Of a stretch of DNA of 42,865 bases, positions 7,128 to 15,843 are shown one piece after another. The first letter of the stretch is position 1, and every line of letters starts with the position of its first letter. A model generated the notes under the pieces. The model was not told where the DNA came from, made no database searches, and saw only the letters and a program-made list of their open reading frames with translations. Source of the stretch: Rhodospirillales bacterium (GTDB taxonomy: Bacteria > Pseudomonadota > Alphaproteobacteria > Reyranellales > Reyranellaceae); contig CANIRG010000004.1 in NCBI GenBank assembly GCA_947469635.1, positions 1 through 42,865 on the forward strand, written 5' to 3'. The position numbers and the translations under genes are program-made.

Positions 7128-8015
7128 TCAGCCCTTCCCGGTTGCGTCCTCGATGGCCTTGAGGAGAACCGGCCAGTATTCCTTGCCGTAGCCCAGCTCG
7201 ACGGCGCGCTCCATCAATTCGCGGGCGACGTCGGCGCCCAGCGCCGGCACGCCCTTATCCTCGGCCATGGCGATGGCGTAGGAGAGATCCTTGAGCGCGT
7301 ACTCCGTCGAGAAGGCCCGCTCGGGGAAGACGCCCGGCAGCATCGCCTTCATGCCGTGGTTGCGCAGCGCGAAGGAATCGGCCGAGCCCTTGGTCAGCGT
7401 CTCCAGCAGCACCTTGCCGTCGACACCGTTGGCGCGGGCGATGGTGAGCGCCTCGGCGAGCGCCACGCCGGTCTGGAACAGGATCATGTTGTTCAGGATC
7501 TTGACCGCCTGGCCTGCGCCGGCGTCGCCGCAATGCGTGACCTCGCTCGCCATGTGGCGCAGCAGCGGCTCGATGCGGGCAAAGCACTCGGGCGTGCTGC
7601 CGACCATGATCGACAGCGTGCCGTCGATCGCGGCCTGACGCGTACGGGCGACCGGCGCATCGGCGAAGGCCGAGGCCCGGCCCTCGAATTCGGCGAAGAG
7701 CCGGCGCGCCAGCGACACCGGCGCGGTGCTGAGATCGATCACCGTCCAGCCGAGCTTCACTTTGGAGACGAGCCCACCGTCGCCAAGGCAGACCTGCTCG
7801 ACCTCCTTGCCGCCGGGCAGCGACAGGAAGATCGTACGGCAGCTCGCCGTGATCTCGTCGACGGACGCCGTGGCGACTCCATCGGCCGCCAGCCGCTGCA
7901 GCGGCTGCGGATCGCGGTCGGCGGCGAGGACCTTGAGGCCGCTCTTGCGCGCGAGATTGCGGCACATCGGCTCGCCCATGGTGCCGACGCCGATGAAACC
8001 AATGCTTTCGACCAT
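7128..8015 (-). CDS. NAD(P)-dependent beta-hydroxyacid dehydrogenase (HIBADH family)
   Basis: At 295 residues it matches the 3-hydroxyisobutyrate dehydrogenase family. The Rossmann motif is IGFIGVGTMGEPM near the N-terminus. The catalytic Lys is K172 in GAGQAVKILNNMI, with the partner Asn at 175. The substrate loop, usually DAPVSGG, reads DAPVARTRQAA here, so the substrate probably differs from hydroxyisobutyrate or tartronate semialdehyde. The family reduces or oxidises short 3-hydroxy acids in the cytoplasm. It ends the minus-strand run 9699-7128 of short genes with small gaps, which may be one transcript. Confidence 0.85.
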   Translation of the reverse strand: MVESIGFIGVGTMGEPMCRNLARKSGLKVLAADRDPQPLQRLAADGVATASVDEITASCRTIFLSLPGGKEVEQVCLGDGGLVSKVKLGWTVIDLSTAPVSLARRLFAEFEGRASAFADAPVARTRQAAIDGTLSIMVGSTPECFARIEPLLRHMASEVTHCGDAGAGQAVKILNNMILFQTGVALAEALTIARANGVDGKVLLETLTKGSADSFALRNHGMKAMLPGVFPERAFSTEYALKDLSYAIAMAEDKGVPALGADVARELMERAVELGYGKEYWPVLLKAIEDATGKG

Positions 8016-8021
8016 GCCGAT

Positions 8022-8351
8022 CTAATTCCCTGCGCGCTGACAGAAGGCGGCTTCGGCGCCCCTGTCGCCGATGAAGCTCACGGTCGGCGGATTGATGTTC
8101 TTGTACACGGCCTTGCTGCCTTCGTGCGCGCCGCCCTGGAAAGCCATGCTGTTGCCGGCGCCCAGGGTGAAGGTGCCGCGCTTGCCCTCGACATCGGTGT
8201 AGGTGCCGGCGCCGGTGATCCTGAAATTGAGGCCAGGCTGCGCTCGTGTGAAGTACCAGCACTCATAAGACCCGGTCGCGACGCTTTGCGCCTCGGCGAC
8301 GGCGGGTATCGAGGCCAGCAGAGCAGCAGCAATCGACAATCCGTTCCTCAC
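8022..8351 (-). CDS. Exported hypothetical protein, 109 aa
   Basis: A clear Sec signal peptide (MRNGLSIAAALLASIPAVAEA, cleaved after residue 21) leads to a mature domain of about 88 residues. That domain is rich in Gly, Thr and aromatic residues (SYECWYFTRAQPGLNFRITG). Two cysteines, one in YECWYF and one near the end (AAFCQRAG), could form a disulphide in the periplasm. It looks like a small beta-sandwich or lipocalin-type fold, but I recognise no family. It lies six bases before the dehydrogenase start and 15 bases after the cupin gene. Confidence 0.7.
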   Translation of the reverse strand: MRNGLSIAAALLASIPAVAEAQSVATGSYECWYFTRAQPGLNFRITGAGTYTDVEGKRGTFTLGAGNSMAFQGGAHEGSKAVYKNINPPTVSFIGDRGAEAAFCQRAGN

Positions 8352-8366
8352 GCGTCTCTCCCTTTC

Positions 8367-8696
8367 TCAGTCGACGATGAAAAGCTTCGCGCCCTCGGCG
8401 GTCTTCGAGCGGTGGGCCAGGTCCCCGTCGGCCACCTGATAGCTCTGGCCCGGCTTCAGCACGACGGTGCGTCCGTCCGCCAGCTCGGTCTGCAGCTCGC
8501 CCTCCAGCACCAGCAGCACATGGCCCTTCTGGCACCAATGGTCGGCGAGGTAGCCCGGCGTGTACTCGACCATGCGCACGCGGATGTTGTTGAAGGTGCG
8601 CGTGCGCCAAAAGGCCTTGCCCGTCTCTCCCGGATGCTCCGTGCGTTCCACGTCGTCCCAGGCCGTCGTCCCGAAGGGTATGTCGAACATCAGCAT
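8367..8696 (-). CDS. DHCW-motif cupin protein
   Basis: This 109-residue single-domain cupin has a first motif in ADHWCQKGHVLLVLEGELQT and a second in KPGQSYQVADGDLAHRSKT. The HWC-K-GH arrangement is typical of the DHCW-motif cupin group, whose role is unknown. Two His, one Glu and a further His are in the right places for metal binding. There is no signal peptide, so it is cytoplasmic. It sits in the minus-strand run with a VOC protein and a HAD hydrolase upstream, which suggests small-molecule chemistry but does not define it. Confidence 0.8.
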   Translation of the reverse strand: MLMFDIPFGTTAWDDVERTEHPGETGKAFWRTRTFNNIRVRMVEYTPGYLADHWCQKGHVLLVLEGELQTELADGRTVVLKPGQSYQVADGDLAHRSKTAEGAKLFIVD

Positions 8697-8715
8697 GGCG
8701 TCGGACTTAGCACGA

Positions 8716-9069
8716 TCAGCCGGCCGACCACACCGCGAGTTCGTATCCGTCCGGATCGCGGAAATGGAACCGCCGGCCGCCCGGAAAGGCGAACACCGGC
8801 TTGACGATGGTGGCGCCTGCCGCCTCCAGTCGCGCCTGGGTGGCAGCGAGATCGTCGGCGTAGAGGATGACCAACGGTCCGCCGGGATTGGGCGGGCCCG
8901 CCATCGTCAGCCCACCCGTCAGGCGCCCGTCGGTGAACTCGCAATAGGTTGGGCCGTAGTCTGTGAAGCGCCAGCCGAATGCCGCACCGTAGAAGGTCTT
9001 GGCGCGCGCGATGTCGCTCACGTTGAACTCGATATTGTCGATCTGGCGGTCGCTGCCCCGGATACCCAT
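8716..9069 (-). CDS. VOC-family (glyoxalase/bleomycin-resistance fold) protein
   Basis: The 117-residue protein has the paired beta-alpha-beta-beta-beta modules of the VOC superfamily: IDNIEFNVSDIARAKTFYG at the start, CEFTDGRLTGGL in the middle and FRDPDGYELAVW at the end. FRDPDG(Y/N)xxxxW is the most typical VOC signature. These proteins bind metals and may be lyases, dioxygenases or resistance binding proteins. With one VOC unit and no other clue, the substrate is unknown. It starts 9 bases after the HAD gene's stop, so the two are probably co-translated. Confidence 0.85.
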   Translation of the reverse strand: MGIRGSDRQIDNIEFNVSDIARAKTFYGAAFGWRFTDYGPTYCEFTDGRLTGGLTMAGPPNPGGPLVILYADDLAATQARLEAAGATIVKPVFAFPGGRRFHFRDPDGYELAVWSAG

Positions 9070-9078
9070 GACCTCTCC

Positions 9079-9699
9079 TCACTCCACTTGTGCCAGCACC
9101 CTGGCGAGGCTCTCACGGCCGCGATAGAGCACGGCGCGCCAGCCCAGCGGGCGGGCGGCGTCGATATTGGCGGGCGTATCGTCGACGAACAGGATCGAGC
9201 GCGAGTTCTGCACGCCCATGCGCGCCTGGGCGTTGGTGAAGAACACGCGATCGGGCTTGCACACGCCCAACGCGGCCGAATAGACGATCTCGTCGAAATG
9301 TGCCGCCAGCCCGACCTTGTCGCGCAGCCAGGCGATGCGGTGATGCTCCTGGTTCGTGGCGGCGAAGACGCGGCCGCCGGTGCGCTGGCGCCAGGCGGCC
9401 ACGTCGGCCAACAGCTCGTGGTCGATGACGCTGTCGCGCTCGAACCAGTAGGTCACGAACTCCTCCAGCCGGTCGGTGAGCCCCTTGGGCTCGAAATATC
9501 CGTGCAGGGCGACGTAGAGATCGAGCCGGCCGCGCAGCACCTCGAGGAAGTCGCGACGGAAGAAGTCGCGCGCCATCTCCTCGTGGTCGAGACCCCAGTC
9601 CTGCTTCAGGGTCGCGTACCACGGCCGGGCCGAGCCGGGATGCGCGAGCGACACGACTCCGTCGAGGTCGAGGGCGAGAACGGTACCTGAACTGGCCAT
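9079..9699 (-). CDS. HAD-superfamily hydrolase
   Basis: At 206 residues it contains all HAD motifs. Motif I is LALDLDGVVS with nucleophile D11 and acid/base D13. Motif II is FAATNQ, motif III the Lys in GVCKPDRVFF, and motif IV FVDDTPANIDAA. A helical cap lies between motifs I and II, as in subfamily IA phosphatases and dehalogenases (YihX-like phosphatases have this size). It is probably a cytoplasmic phosphatase of small phosphorylated metabolites. It diverges from the acetyltransferase gene, with only 26 bases between starts, and appears to head the minus-strand run down to 7128. Confidence 0.88.
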   Translation of the reverse strand: MASSGTVLALDLDGVVSLAHPGSARPWYATLKQDWGLDHEEMARDFFRRDFLEVLRGRLDLYVALHGYFEPKGLTDRLEEFVTYWFERDSVIDHELLADVAAWRQRTGGRVFAATNQEHHRIAWLRDKVGLAAHFDEIVYSAALGVCKPDRVFFTNAQARMGVQNSRSILFVDDTPANIDAARPLGWRAVLYRGRESLARVLAQVE

Positions 9700-9725
9700 C
9701 CCGCCATGGTACAGGAATCGGCATC

Positions 9726-10280
9726 ATGAAGCTGGTCGTTCCGTCCCTCGCCGAGCTGCCGCGGTATGCCGATGCGCTGCGCCGCGGCTGGTCGCCCGAC
9801 AATGTTCGCCTCGAAACAGCGGCGCGCGAGGAGCTCGACAGGATCGCGGCCGATCCTGCCGCCTTCGTCGCGAGCCTCGACGACCCCGAAGCCAAGGGCG
9901 GGCCGATCACGCTCGCAGACGGCTCGAAGGTCCTACGTCTGCCGGGCTATCGCCGGTGGATGTGGGATGGCGACTTCTGCGGCTCGATCAGCTTCCGCTG
10001 GCAACAGGGCACGGCCGTCCTCCCATCCTACGTGCTCGGTCATATCGGCTATGCCGTGGTGCCGTGGAAGCGGCGGCTGGGTTACGCCACGCAGGCGCTG
10101 GCGCTGCTGCTGCCGGAATGCCGCCGAGAAGGCCTCGCCTACGTGGATCTGACGACCGATCCCGACAATCTCGCGTCACAGAAAGTCATCACGTCGAACG
10201 GCGGCGCCTTGCATGAACGCTTTCGGGCGGGAGCGCCGTACGGCGACGACGAAAAGCTGCGCTTCCGTATCCCTCTCTAG
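9726..10280 (+). CDS. GNAT-family N-acetyltransferase
   Basis: This 184-residue protein has the GNAT core: a beta-4 strand and pyrophosphate loop (GHIGYAVVPWKRRLGYATQA) and then an Asn-containing C-terminal segment (DPDNLASQKVI). These would bind acetyl-CoA and a small amine or amino-acid acceptor. The arrangement resembles the predicted YafE/RimJ-like acetyltransferases with an N-terminal extension, but the acceptor cannot be told. The stop shares CTAG (10277-10280) with the opposing TetR gene. Confidence 0.85.
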   Translation: MKLVVPSLAELPRYADALRRGWSPDNVRLETAAREELDRIAADPAAFVASLDDPEAKGGPITLADGSKVLRLPGYRRWMWDGDFCGSISFRWQQGTAVLPSYVLGHIGYAVVPWKRRLGYATQALALLLPECRREGLAYVDLTTDPDNLASQKVITSNGGALHERFRAGAPYGDDEKLRFRIPL

Positions 10281-10903
10281 CCGCTGCCGGTCCGCACCAC
10301 GGTTTCGGCCATGGCAGCCAGGATGGCGAGGCCGCGGGTCTTGAGCGCGCCCGACGATTCCTCCTCGCCGCCGATCTGGCCGCCGAGCACCAGGGCGATG
10401 AAGCCATGCATCGACGACCAGGAGAAGTCGACCATGCGGCTCTTGATCTCCGCCGAGGCCGACGGGATCGCGGCCTCGACGGCGGCGATGTGCAACCCGT
10501 GCGCCGCCTTGGCCGCCGCCGCGAGGTCGGGCGTCTCGACGCGATTGGCGTCGCGGTCGAACATGAGCTGGAACAGCATGGGGTTGGCGGCGGCAAAGGC
10601 CATGTAGCCGACGCCCTGGGCGACCAGCCGCGACACCGGGTCGGCGGCGGATGCACGCTCGCCCTCGGCCGTCATGGCGGCCGCCAGCTCGCGATAGCCG
10701 CGTGTCGTGAGTTCCGCCAGGAGCGCGCCAAGCGAGGCAAAATGATGAGCCGGGGCCGCGTGGGAGACCTCTGCCCGGCGGGCGCATTCACGCAGGGTAA
10801 AATCGCGCGACCCTTTTTCCTCCAGGAGCTTGCGCCCCGCTGCCACGAGAGCCTCTCGCAGTTCTCCGTGATGATAGCGCTTGGCGCCGTCGGCCTTTAC
10901 CAT
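10277..10903 (-). CDS. TetR-family transcriptional regulator
   Basis: From the ATG at 10903 the protein is 208 residues. The N-terminal helix-turn-helix is classic: HHGELREALVAAGRKLLEEK, then FTLRECARRAEVSHAAPAHH and FASLGALLAELTTRGYREL. A longer, ligand-binding helical domain follows (GVGYMAFAAANPMLFQLMFD). The open frame continues to 10996, but the family starts near MVKADGAKRYHHGELR. It diverges from a LysE-type exporter with 37 bases between starts, a layout in which the regulator usually represses the exporter until a ligand appears. No clear palindromic operator stands out. Confidence 0.88.
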   Translation of the reverse strand: MVKADGAKRYHHGELREALVAAGRKLLEEKGSRDFTLRECARRAEVSHAAPAHHFASLGALLAELTTRGYRELAAAMTAEGERASAADPVSRLVAQGVGYMAFAAANPMLFQLMFDRDANRVETPDLAAAAKAAHGLHIAAVEAAIPSASAEIKSRMVDFSWSSMHGFIALVLGGQIGGEEESSGALKTRGLAILAAMAETVVRTGSG

Positions 10904-10940
10904 GGTGGCCACTGTCTGGTTCAAACTTGGCGAGATCAAG

Positions 10941-11567
10941 ATGCCTTTCGAGAGTTGGCTGGCTTTCACCGCCGCATCGACCGTTTTGCTGATCATTCCC
11001 GGGCCGACGGTCCTGCTCGTCGTTTCCTATGCGCTGGGCCAGGGCTGGCGCACCGCCCTGCCGATGGCCGTCGGCGTGGCCTTGGGCGACTTTACCGCCA
11101 TGACGCTTTCCATGCTGGGGTTGGGCGCCCTGCTCGCCACCTCGGCGACGCTGTTCACGGCGCTGAAGTGGATCGGCGCTGCCTATCTCGTGTGGCTGGG
11201 CATCAAGCTGTGGCGGGCCGGCGGCGCGCTCGAGGCGACGCCGCGCACCGACGTGGTTTCCGCCGCCAAGATGCTGGGCCACGCTTGGCTTGTGACGGCG
11301 CTCAATCCCAAGAGCATCACCTTCTTCGTGGCCTTCCTGCCCGCCTTCCTCGATCCCAAGGCGGCTTTCCTGAGCCAGATGCTCGTGTTCGAGACGACGT
11401 TCCTGTTCCTTGCCTTCGCCAATGCCTTCGGCTACGCGCTGGTCGCTTCCAGGGCCCGCGGCATGGTCGCCAATCCACGCGCCATCGGTGTCGTGAACAA
11501 GGTGGGCGGCGGCCTCCTGATCGGTGCCGGCGTGGCGACCGTCAGCCTGAGCGGCGCCCGAAGCTAG
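10941..11567 (+). CDS. LysE-family exporter
   Basis: The 208-residue membrane protein has the standard LysE/RhtB topology of about six segments. Family signatures are the early IPGPTVLLVVSYALGQGWRT and the central WIGAAYLVWLGIKLWR, followed by ALNPKSITFFVAFLP. It would export amino acids or derivatives such as lysine, homoserine or threonine across the inner membrane. Upstream ATG codons (10881, 10902) would overlap the TetR gene; the one at 10941 starts right before the first segment. Control by the divergent TetR regulator is likely. The end shares CTAG with the opposing peptidase gene. Confidence 0.88.
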   Translation: MPFESWLAFTAASTVLLIIPGPTVLLVVSYALGQGWRTALPMAVGVALGDFTAMTLSMLGLGALLATSATLFTALKWIGAAYLVWLGIKLWRAGGALEATPRTDVVSAAKMLGHAWLVTALNPKSITFFVAFLPAFLDPKAAFLSQMLVFETTFLFLAFANAFGYALVASRARGMVANPRAIGVVNKVGGGLLIGAGVATVSLSGARS

Positions 11568-13639
11568 CGGTCTTCGGGCCGCCAGCCGATCCGGTCGCGC
11601 AGGAAGGCGTAGCCCAAGGCGTAGAATGCCGCTCGCTCCTTGTCGTCCTTGCCGTAACCGTGACCGCCGGCGCCGGGTTCGTGGAAATAGGCCTGTTCGT
11701 AGCCTATCGCCTGGAGCTTGGCGGCCATCTTGCGGGCGTGACCGGGATGGACGCGGTCGTCGCGTCGGGTCGTGGCGATCAGGATCGGCGGATAGGGCTG
11801 CCCCGGCACGGCCTGGTGATAGGCCGAGTAGGCCTGCAGCCATGCCCATTCCTCCGGCCTGTCTGGATCGCCGTACTCGGCGACCCAGCTCGCGCCCGCC
11901 AGCAGCTTGCTGTAGCGGCGCATGTCGATCAGCGGGATGGTGCAGAACAGGGCGCCGAAGCGCTCGGGATAGCGCGTCAGCATGTTGGTGATCAGGATGC
12001 CGCCGTTCGACCCGCCTTCGGCAGCGATGCGACCGGGCCGCGTCACGCCGCGGCGGACCAGGTCGGCCGCGACGGCAGCGAAGTCGTCATGGCTCAGCCG
12101 CTTGCCGGCGCCACGGCCAGCCTCGTGCCACGGCGTGCCGAACTCCCCGCCGCCCCTGATGTTGGCCGTGACGCTGGTGCCGCCGCGCTCCAGCCAGAGC
12201 TTGCCGATCGCCGAGTTGTAGGCAGGCATCACGGGTATCGCAAAGCCGCCATAGCCGGTGAGATGCACCGGGGCATCGCCGGTACCGTGGACCGGTCCGG
12301 TCTGCACATAGGGAATGCGCTCGCCATCGACGGAGATCGCCTCATGGCGGGTCACCACCAGCCCTGCGGGCGAAAAGGCAGGCGTCGATTGCTTGAGGAT
12401 CGTCGGCCCCCCGCCCTTCGCGATCAGCAGCAGCGACGGCGGCGTCAGCGGATCCTGGACGCTGGCCATCAGATCGCCGTTGGCCTCCGCCTCTTCCATG
12501 TCAAGCGGTCCGACGGTGACCACGCCGATCGTGGGCAGGCCGGCGAGCTGGCTCTTCGTCCAGACGCCATCGGAGGGCACCACCACCTCGAACACCGGCC
12601 GCAGATCGTCGAGGATCGACAGCACCAGCCGGCCGACGCTCCAGAAGAAGCCCTGCAGAGAACGTCGCGGCTGGGGCTCGAACAACACCGCGAAGTCGCG
12701 GTTGCCGGCGAGGAACGAATCTAGTCGCAGACCGAGCAGGCTGTCGCCGGGATAGGTCCTGCCGCCTGAGATCCAGGCCGTGCGCAGCTTGATCGCGATC
12801 CAGCCCCGGTGCGCATCGACGCTGCTGTCGGTCGGGAGATCGAGCCTGGTCCTGTTTCTGCCGGTCGCATCCGCCAGCCAAACGATGTGGTTGTAGTAGT
12901 CGACGTAATCGTGGAACCAGACCGTCCTGGGCTCCTGCGTGAGATCCACGCCCGCGCTGGCTGCCATATTGCCGGACGGCACCTCGAAGACGACGGGTGC
13001 TGCCTCCGGATCGGTTCCGCGCTGCCACCGCCGCACGGTGCGCGCATAGCCCGAGGAGGTGACGTCGCCGCCGTGGGCGCTGCCGAGCATCAGCGTGTCG
13101 GGATCGAGCCAGGTCATCGACCCCTTGGCTTCCGGGAGGTTGAAGCCGTCGCTCACGAAGACTTTACGGTCGAGATCGAATTCGCGCAGCACATGGGCAT
13201 CGCTGCCGCCGCGCGAAAGCCGCAGGATCGCTCGATCATGGGTGCCTGGCCGTGTCGAGGAGCCACCCCAGATCCAGTCCTCGCTTTCGGCTGCGGCCAG
13301 TGCATCGACGTCGAGAAGGACATCCCAAACAGGATTCTCGCGACGGAAACTATCGAGAGTCGTCCGTCGCCACAGTCCGCGCGGGTTCCTGGCGTCCGTC
13401 CAGAAATTATAGAGATGCGGCCCGCGCCGGATGACGTAGGGAATCTTGTCCGGGCGAGCGAAAATCGCCGCGAGCGTGTCGCGATCGGCCGCGACTTCAT
13501 ATGTGCCGAAGGCGGCAAGCGTCCTCGCGTTCTGCGCCTCGACCCAGGCGAGCGCGCGGGCCCCTTCTATCTCCTCCAGCCAGAGATAGGGATCGTCGTC
13601 GGGCAACGCGACCGTTGGCCGGCCATCGAAGCTGGTCAT
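11564..13639 (-). CDS. Prolyl oligopeptidase family (S9) serine peptidase
   Basis: The 691-residue protein has the N-terminal beta-propeller of S9A peptidases (DDPYLWLEEIEGARALAWVE at the start) and a C-terminal alpha/beta-hydrolase domain. The catalytic Ser is about residue 544 in GGSNGG, the Asp is near 627 in RRDDRVHPGH and the His is 660 in GAGGHGYG. The conserved ANIRGGGEFG precedes the nucleophile. There is no signal peptide, so it cleaves short Pro-containing peptides in the cytoplasm. Its ATG overlaps the LysR stop by ATGA, so it is translated in an operon with that regulator. Peptide substrates are inferred from family only. Confidence 0.92.
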   Translation of the reverse strand: MTSFDGRPTVALPDDDPYLWLEEIEGARALAWVEAQNARTLAAFGTYEVAADRDTLAAIFARPDKIPYVIRRGPHLYNFWTDARNPRGLWRRTTLDSFRRENPVWDVLLDVDALAAAESEDWIWGGSSTRPGTHDRAILRLSRGGSDAHVLREFDLDRKVFVSDGFNLPEAKGSMTWLDPDTLMLGSAHGGDVTSSGYARTVRRWQRGTDPEAAPVVFEVPSGNMAASAGVDLTQEPRTVWFHDYVDYYNHIVWLADATGRNRTRLDLPTDSSVDAHRGWIAIKLRTAWISGGRTYPGDSLLGLRLDSFLAGNRDFAVLFEPQPRRSLQGFFWSVGRLVLSILDDLRPVFEVVVPSDGVWTKSQLAGLPTIGVVTVGPLDMEEAEANGDLMASVQDPLTPPSLLLIAKGGGPTILKQSTPAFSPAGLVVTRHEAISVDGERIPYVQTGPVHGTGDAPVHLTGYGGFAIPVMPAYNSAIGKLWLERGGTSVTANIRGGGEFGTPWHEAGRGAGKRLSHDDFAAVAADLVRRGVTRPGRIAAEGGSNGGILITNMLTRYPERFGALFCTIPLIDMRRYSKLLAGASWVAEYGDPDRPEEWAWLQAYSAYHQAVPGQPYPPILIATTRRDDRVHPGHARKMAAKLQAIGYEQAYFHEPGAGGHGYGKDDKERAAFYALGYAFLRDRIGWRPEDR

Positions 13640-14556
13640 GATGTTCCCTTCTCCAGCGCTTCGAGCAATGTCGCGCGCAGCCAGCGATTGGCCGGGTCGT
13701 CATGCACGCGGTCGTGCCAGTAGAGATAGAGGTCGAGCGCCGGCACTTTCAGCGGCATCGCCAGCGCCCGGATCGAGGGATTGCCTTTCATCAGCGAAAC
13801 GTAGCGCTCCGGCATGGTGAGTACGAGGTCGGTTTCGGCGACGACGCGAAAGGCTGCGAGATAGTTGCGGCAGCGCAGCCGGACCTGTCGGCGCAGCCCG
13901 CGCTGGCCGAGTTCCATATCCTCGGGACCGGGTCCCTTCCGACGCGACGTCACCATCACATGCTGTTGGGCAATGTAGGTCGCGAGCGTGAAGCCCGGCC
14001 GCACCTTGGGATGGGCCTTGCGTGCCACGGTCACGAACCTGTCGGAGCCGACGCGCCGGCGATGGATCCGCTCCGACAGCGGCAAGGGCATGTCGAGCAC
14101 GGCGTCCAGCGTACCGTCGGTGAGGCCAGCTTCGACCCCGCGCCGCCGGGTCTGCACGGTGCGCAACTCGATCGCGGGCGCGGTGCGTGCGAGGCGGCGC
14201 ATCACCTTGGGCAGGATCAGCACTTCCAGCGGGTCGCGCATGGCGATGGCGAAGGTAGCTTCCGTCCGCGCCGGATCGAAGGCTTCCCCGCGATCGATCA
14301 GGGCGCCCAGCCCCTGCAGCGACCGGCGGAGCGGCCCCATGAGCTGCCGGGTGAAGGCCGTGGGTGCAAGAGTGCGGCCATCGCGGACGAACAGCGGATC
14401 GCCCAGCGTCTCGCGCAGCCGGGCGAGCGCGTGGCTGACCGCCGGCTGAGTGAGATTGAGCTTTTCGGCTGCCCGGCTCACGCCGCCCGAGTCATGGATC
14501 GCGTCGAGGACGACAAGCAGGTTGAGGTCGATGCGCGATAGATTAGCCATCTGCAT
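13636..14556 (-). CDS. LysR-family regulator (NodD-like subgroup)
   Basis: The 306-residue protein begins with a LysR winged helix (RIDLNLLVVLDAIHDSGGVS, then AAEKLNLTQPAVSHALARLR). An effector-binding domain of two Rossmann-like lobes follows. The start LSRIDLNLL and the run LRETLGDPLFVRDGR are typical of the NodD/LinR-like branch, whose ligands are often aromatic. The first ATG (14556) or the second (14550) could be used. It lies divergent to the acyl-CoA dehydrogenase and upstream of the S9 peptidase in the same operon, so it probably controls the dehydrogenase and itself. Confidence 0.88.
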   Translation of the reverse strand: MQMANLSRIDLNLLVVLDAIHDSGGVSRAAEKLNLTQPAVSHALARLRETLGDPLFVRDGRTLAPTAFTRQLMGPLRRSLQGLGALIDRGEAFDPARTEATFAIAMRDPLEVLILPKVMRRLARTAPAIELRTVQTRRRGVEAGLTDGTLDAVLDMPLPLSERIHRRRVGSDRFVTVARKAHPKVRPGFTLATYIAQQHVMVTSRRKGPGPEDMELGQRGLRRQVRLRCRNYLAAFRVVAETDLVLTMPERYVSLMKGNPSIRALAMPLKVPALDLYLYWHDRVHDDPANRWLRATLLEALEKGTS

Positions 14557-14566
14557 ATAATTCTAT
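14551..14566 (+). promoter_or_regulatory. Perfect -10 element upstream of acyl-CoA dehydrogenase
   Basis: A consensus TATAAT lies at 14556-14561 in an AT-rich patch within otherwise GC-rich DNA. The position expected for a -35 element, 17 bases upstream, reads GCGCGA and is not recognisable. A strong -10 with no -35 next to a divergent LysR gene is what an activator-dependent promoter looks like. No T-N11-A site could be assigned with confidence. Confidence 0.45.
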
Positions 14567-14586
14567 GAAAACCATTCAGTTCTGTC

Positions 14587-15843
14587 ATGGGCCGACGGTG
14601 CCTAATTTCGCTCGCGAACCCACCGCGCGAGGCATTCATAGATTTCGTCCATTCCGACAAGGTGAAGGCGCTGCAGGACAAGATCTCGACCTTCATGGAG
14701 GCCGAGATCTATCCGAACGAGAAGCGGCGCGAGCAGGAGATCCGGACAGGGGATCGCTGGCAGCCGACCGCTCTGATGGAGGAGCTGAAGGCCAAGGCCC
14801 GCGCCCACGGGCTGTGGAACCTGTTCCTGACCCACTTCAAGCACGGCCCCGGCCTCACCAACCTGGAATATGCGCCGTTGTGCGAGATCATGGGACGTTC
14901 GGCGATCGCGCCGGAAGCCTTCAACTGCTCCGCCCCCGACACCGGCAACATGGAGACGCTCGATCTCTACGGCAGCGCGGAGCAGAAGCGGCAGTGGCTG
15001 GAGCCGCTGCTCGCCGGAACCATCCGCTCCTGCTTCGCCATGACCGAGCCCGCGGTCGCCTCGTCGGATGCCACTAACATCGAGAGCACGATCCTGCGCG
15101 ACGGCGATCATCTTGTCGTCAACGGCCGCAAGTGGTGGACGACGGGCGCCCCCGATCCGCGCTGCCGGATCGCGATCTTCATGGGCAAGACCGACGCCGG
15201 CAATGCCGACCGGCATCGCCAGCAGTCGATGGTGCTGGTGCCGATGGACGCGCCCGGGGTGAAGGTGCTGCGGCCGTTGACGGTCTTCGGCTACGACGAC
15301 GCCCCGCTCGGCCATGCCGAGGTGCTGTTCGACAATGTCCGCGTGCCCCGCTCCAGCATCCTGCTGGGCGAAGGTCGCGGCTTCGAGATCGCCCAGGGCC
15401 GCCTCGGTCCCGGCCGAATCCATCACTGCATGCGGGCGATCGGGCTGGCGGAGCGCGCGCTGGAGGATATGTGCAGGCGCGTGAAGTCGCGCGTGGCCTT
15501 CGGCCGCCCGCTCGCCGAGCAGGGCGTGACGCTCGAACGCATCGCCGAGGCGCGAATCGCCATCGAGCAGTCCCGCCTCCTCGTGCTGAAGGCGGCTGAC
15601 ATGATGGACAGGGCGGGCAACAAGGTGGCGCGGGCCGAGATCGCCATGATCAAGGTCGCGGTGCCCAACATGCTGGCCAAGGTCGTCGACGTTTCGATCC
15701 AGGCCCATGGCGGCGCCGGCCTGTCCGACGACTTCGGACTGGCCAAGGCCTATGCCACGGCCCGCGCGCTTCGCCTCGTCGATGGGCCGGACGAGGTCCA
15801 CCGCAACCAGATCGGCAGGCTGGAGCTCACGAGATACAACTAG
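14587..15843 (+). CDS. Acyl-CoA dehydrogenase (ACAD10/11-like)
   Basis: This 418-residue flavoprotein oxidises acyl-CoA to enoyl-CoA in the cytoplasm. Sequence signs include [32 protein letters not shown] (FAD/substrate contact), [23 protein letters not shown] and the C-terminal [13 protein letters not shown]. The last is typical of the ACAD10/11 group, which handles branched or hydroxylated chains. Family similarity begins about residue 17 ([11 protein letters not shown]). The first 16 residues are poorly supported, and no ribosome-binding site is visible, so the true start is uncertain. The upstream LysR gene is the likely regulator. The end shares CTAG with the opposing gene. Confidence 0.9.
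   Translation: MGRRCLISLANPPREAFIDFVHSDKVKALQDKISTFMEAEIYPNEKRREQEIRTGDRWQPTALMEELKAKARAHGLWNLFLTHFKHGPGLTNLEYAPLCEIMGRSAIAPEAFNCSAPDTGNMETLDLYGSAEQKRQWLEPLLAGTIRSCFAMTEPAVASSDATNIESTILRDGDHLVVNGRKWWTTGAPDPRCRIAIFMGKTDAGNADRHRQQSMVLVPMDAPGVKVLRPLTVFGYDDAPLGHAEVLFDNVRVPRSSILLGEGRGFEIAQGRLGPGRIHHCMRAIGLAERALEDMCRRVKSRVAFGRPLAEQGVTLERIAEARIAIEQSRLLVLKAADMMDRAGNKVARAEIAMIKVAVPNMLAKVVDVSIQAHGGAGLSDDFGLAKAYATARALRLVDGPDEVHRNQIGRLELTRYN

Noticed and set aside
10406-12724. 772-codon open frame on the plus strand crossing TetR, LysE and S9 peptidase genes
   Set aside because: It overlaps three well-supported genes in another frame and shows no protein family; typical of high-GC DNA.
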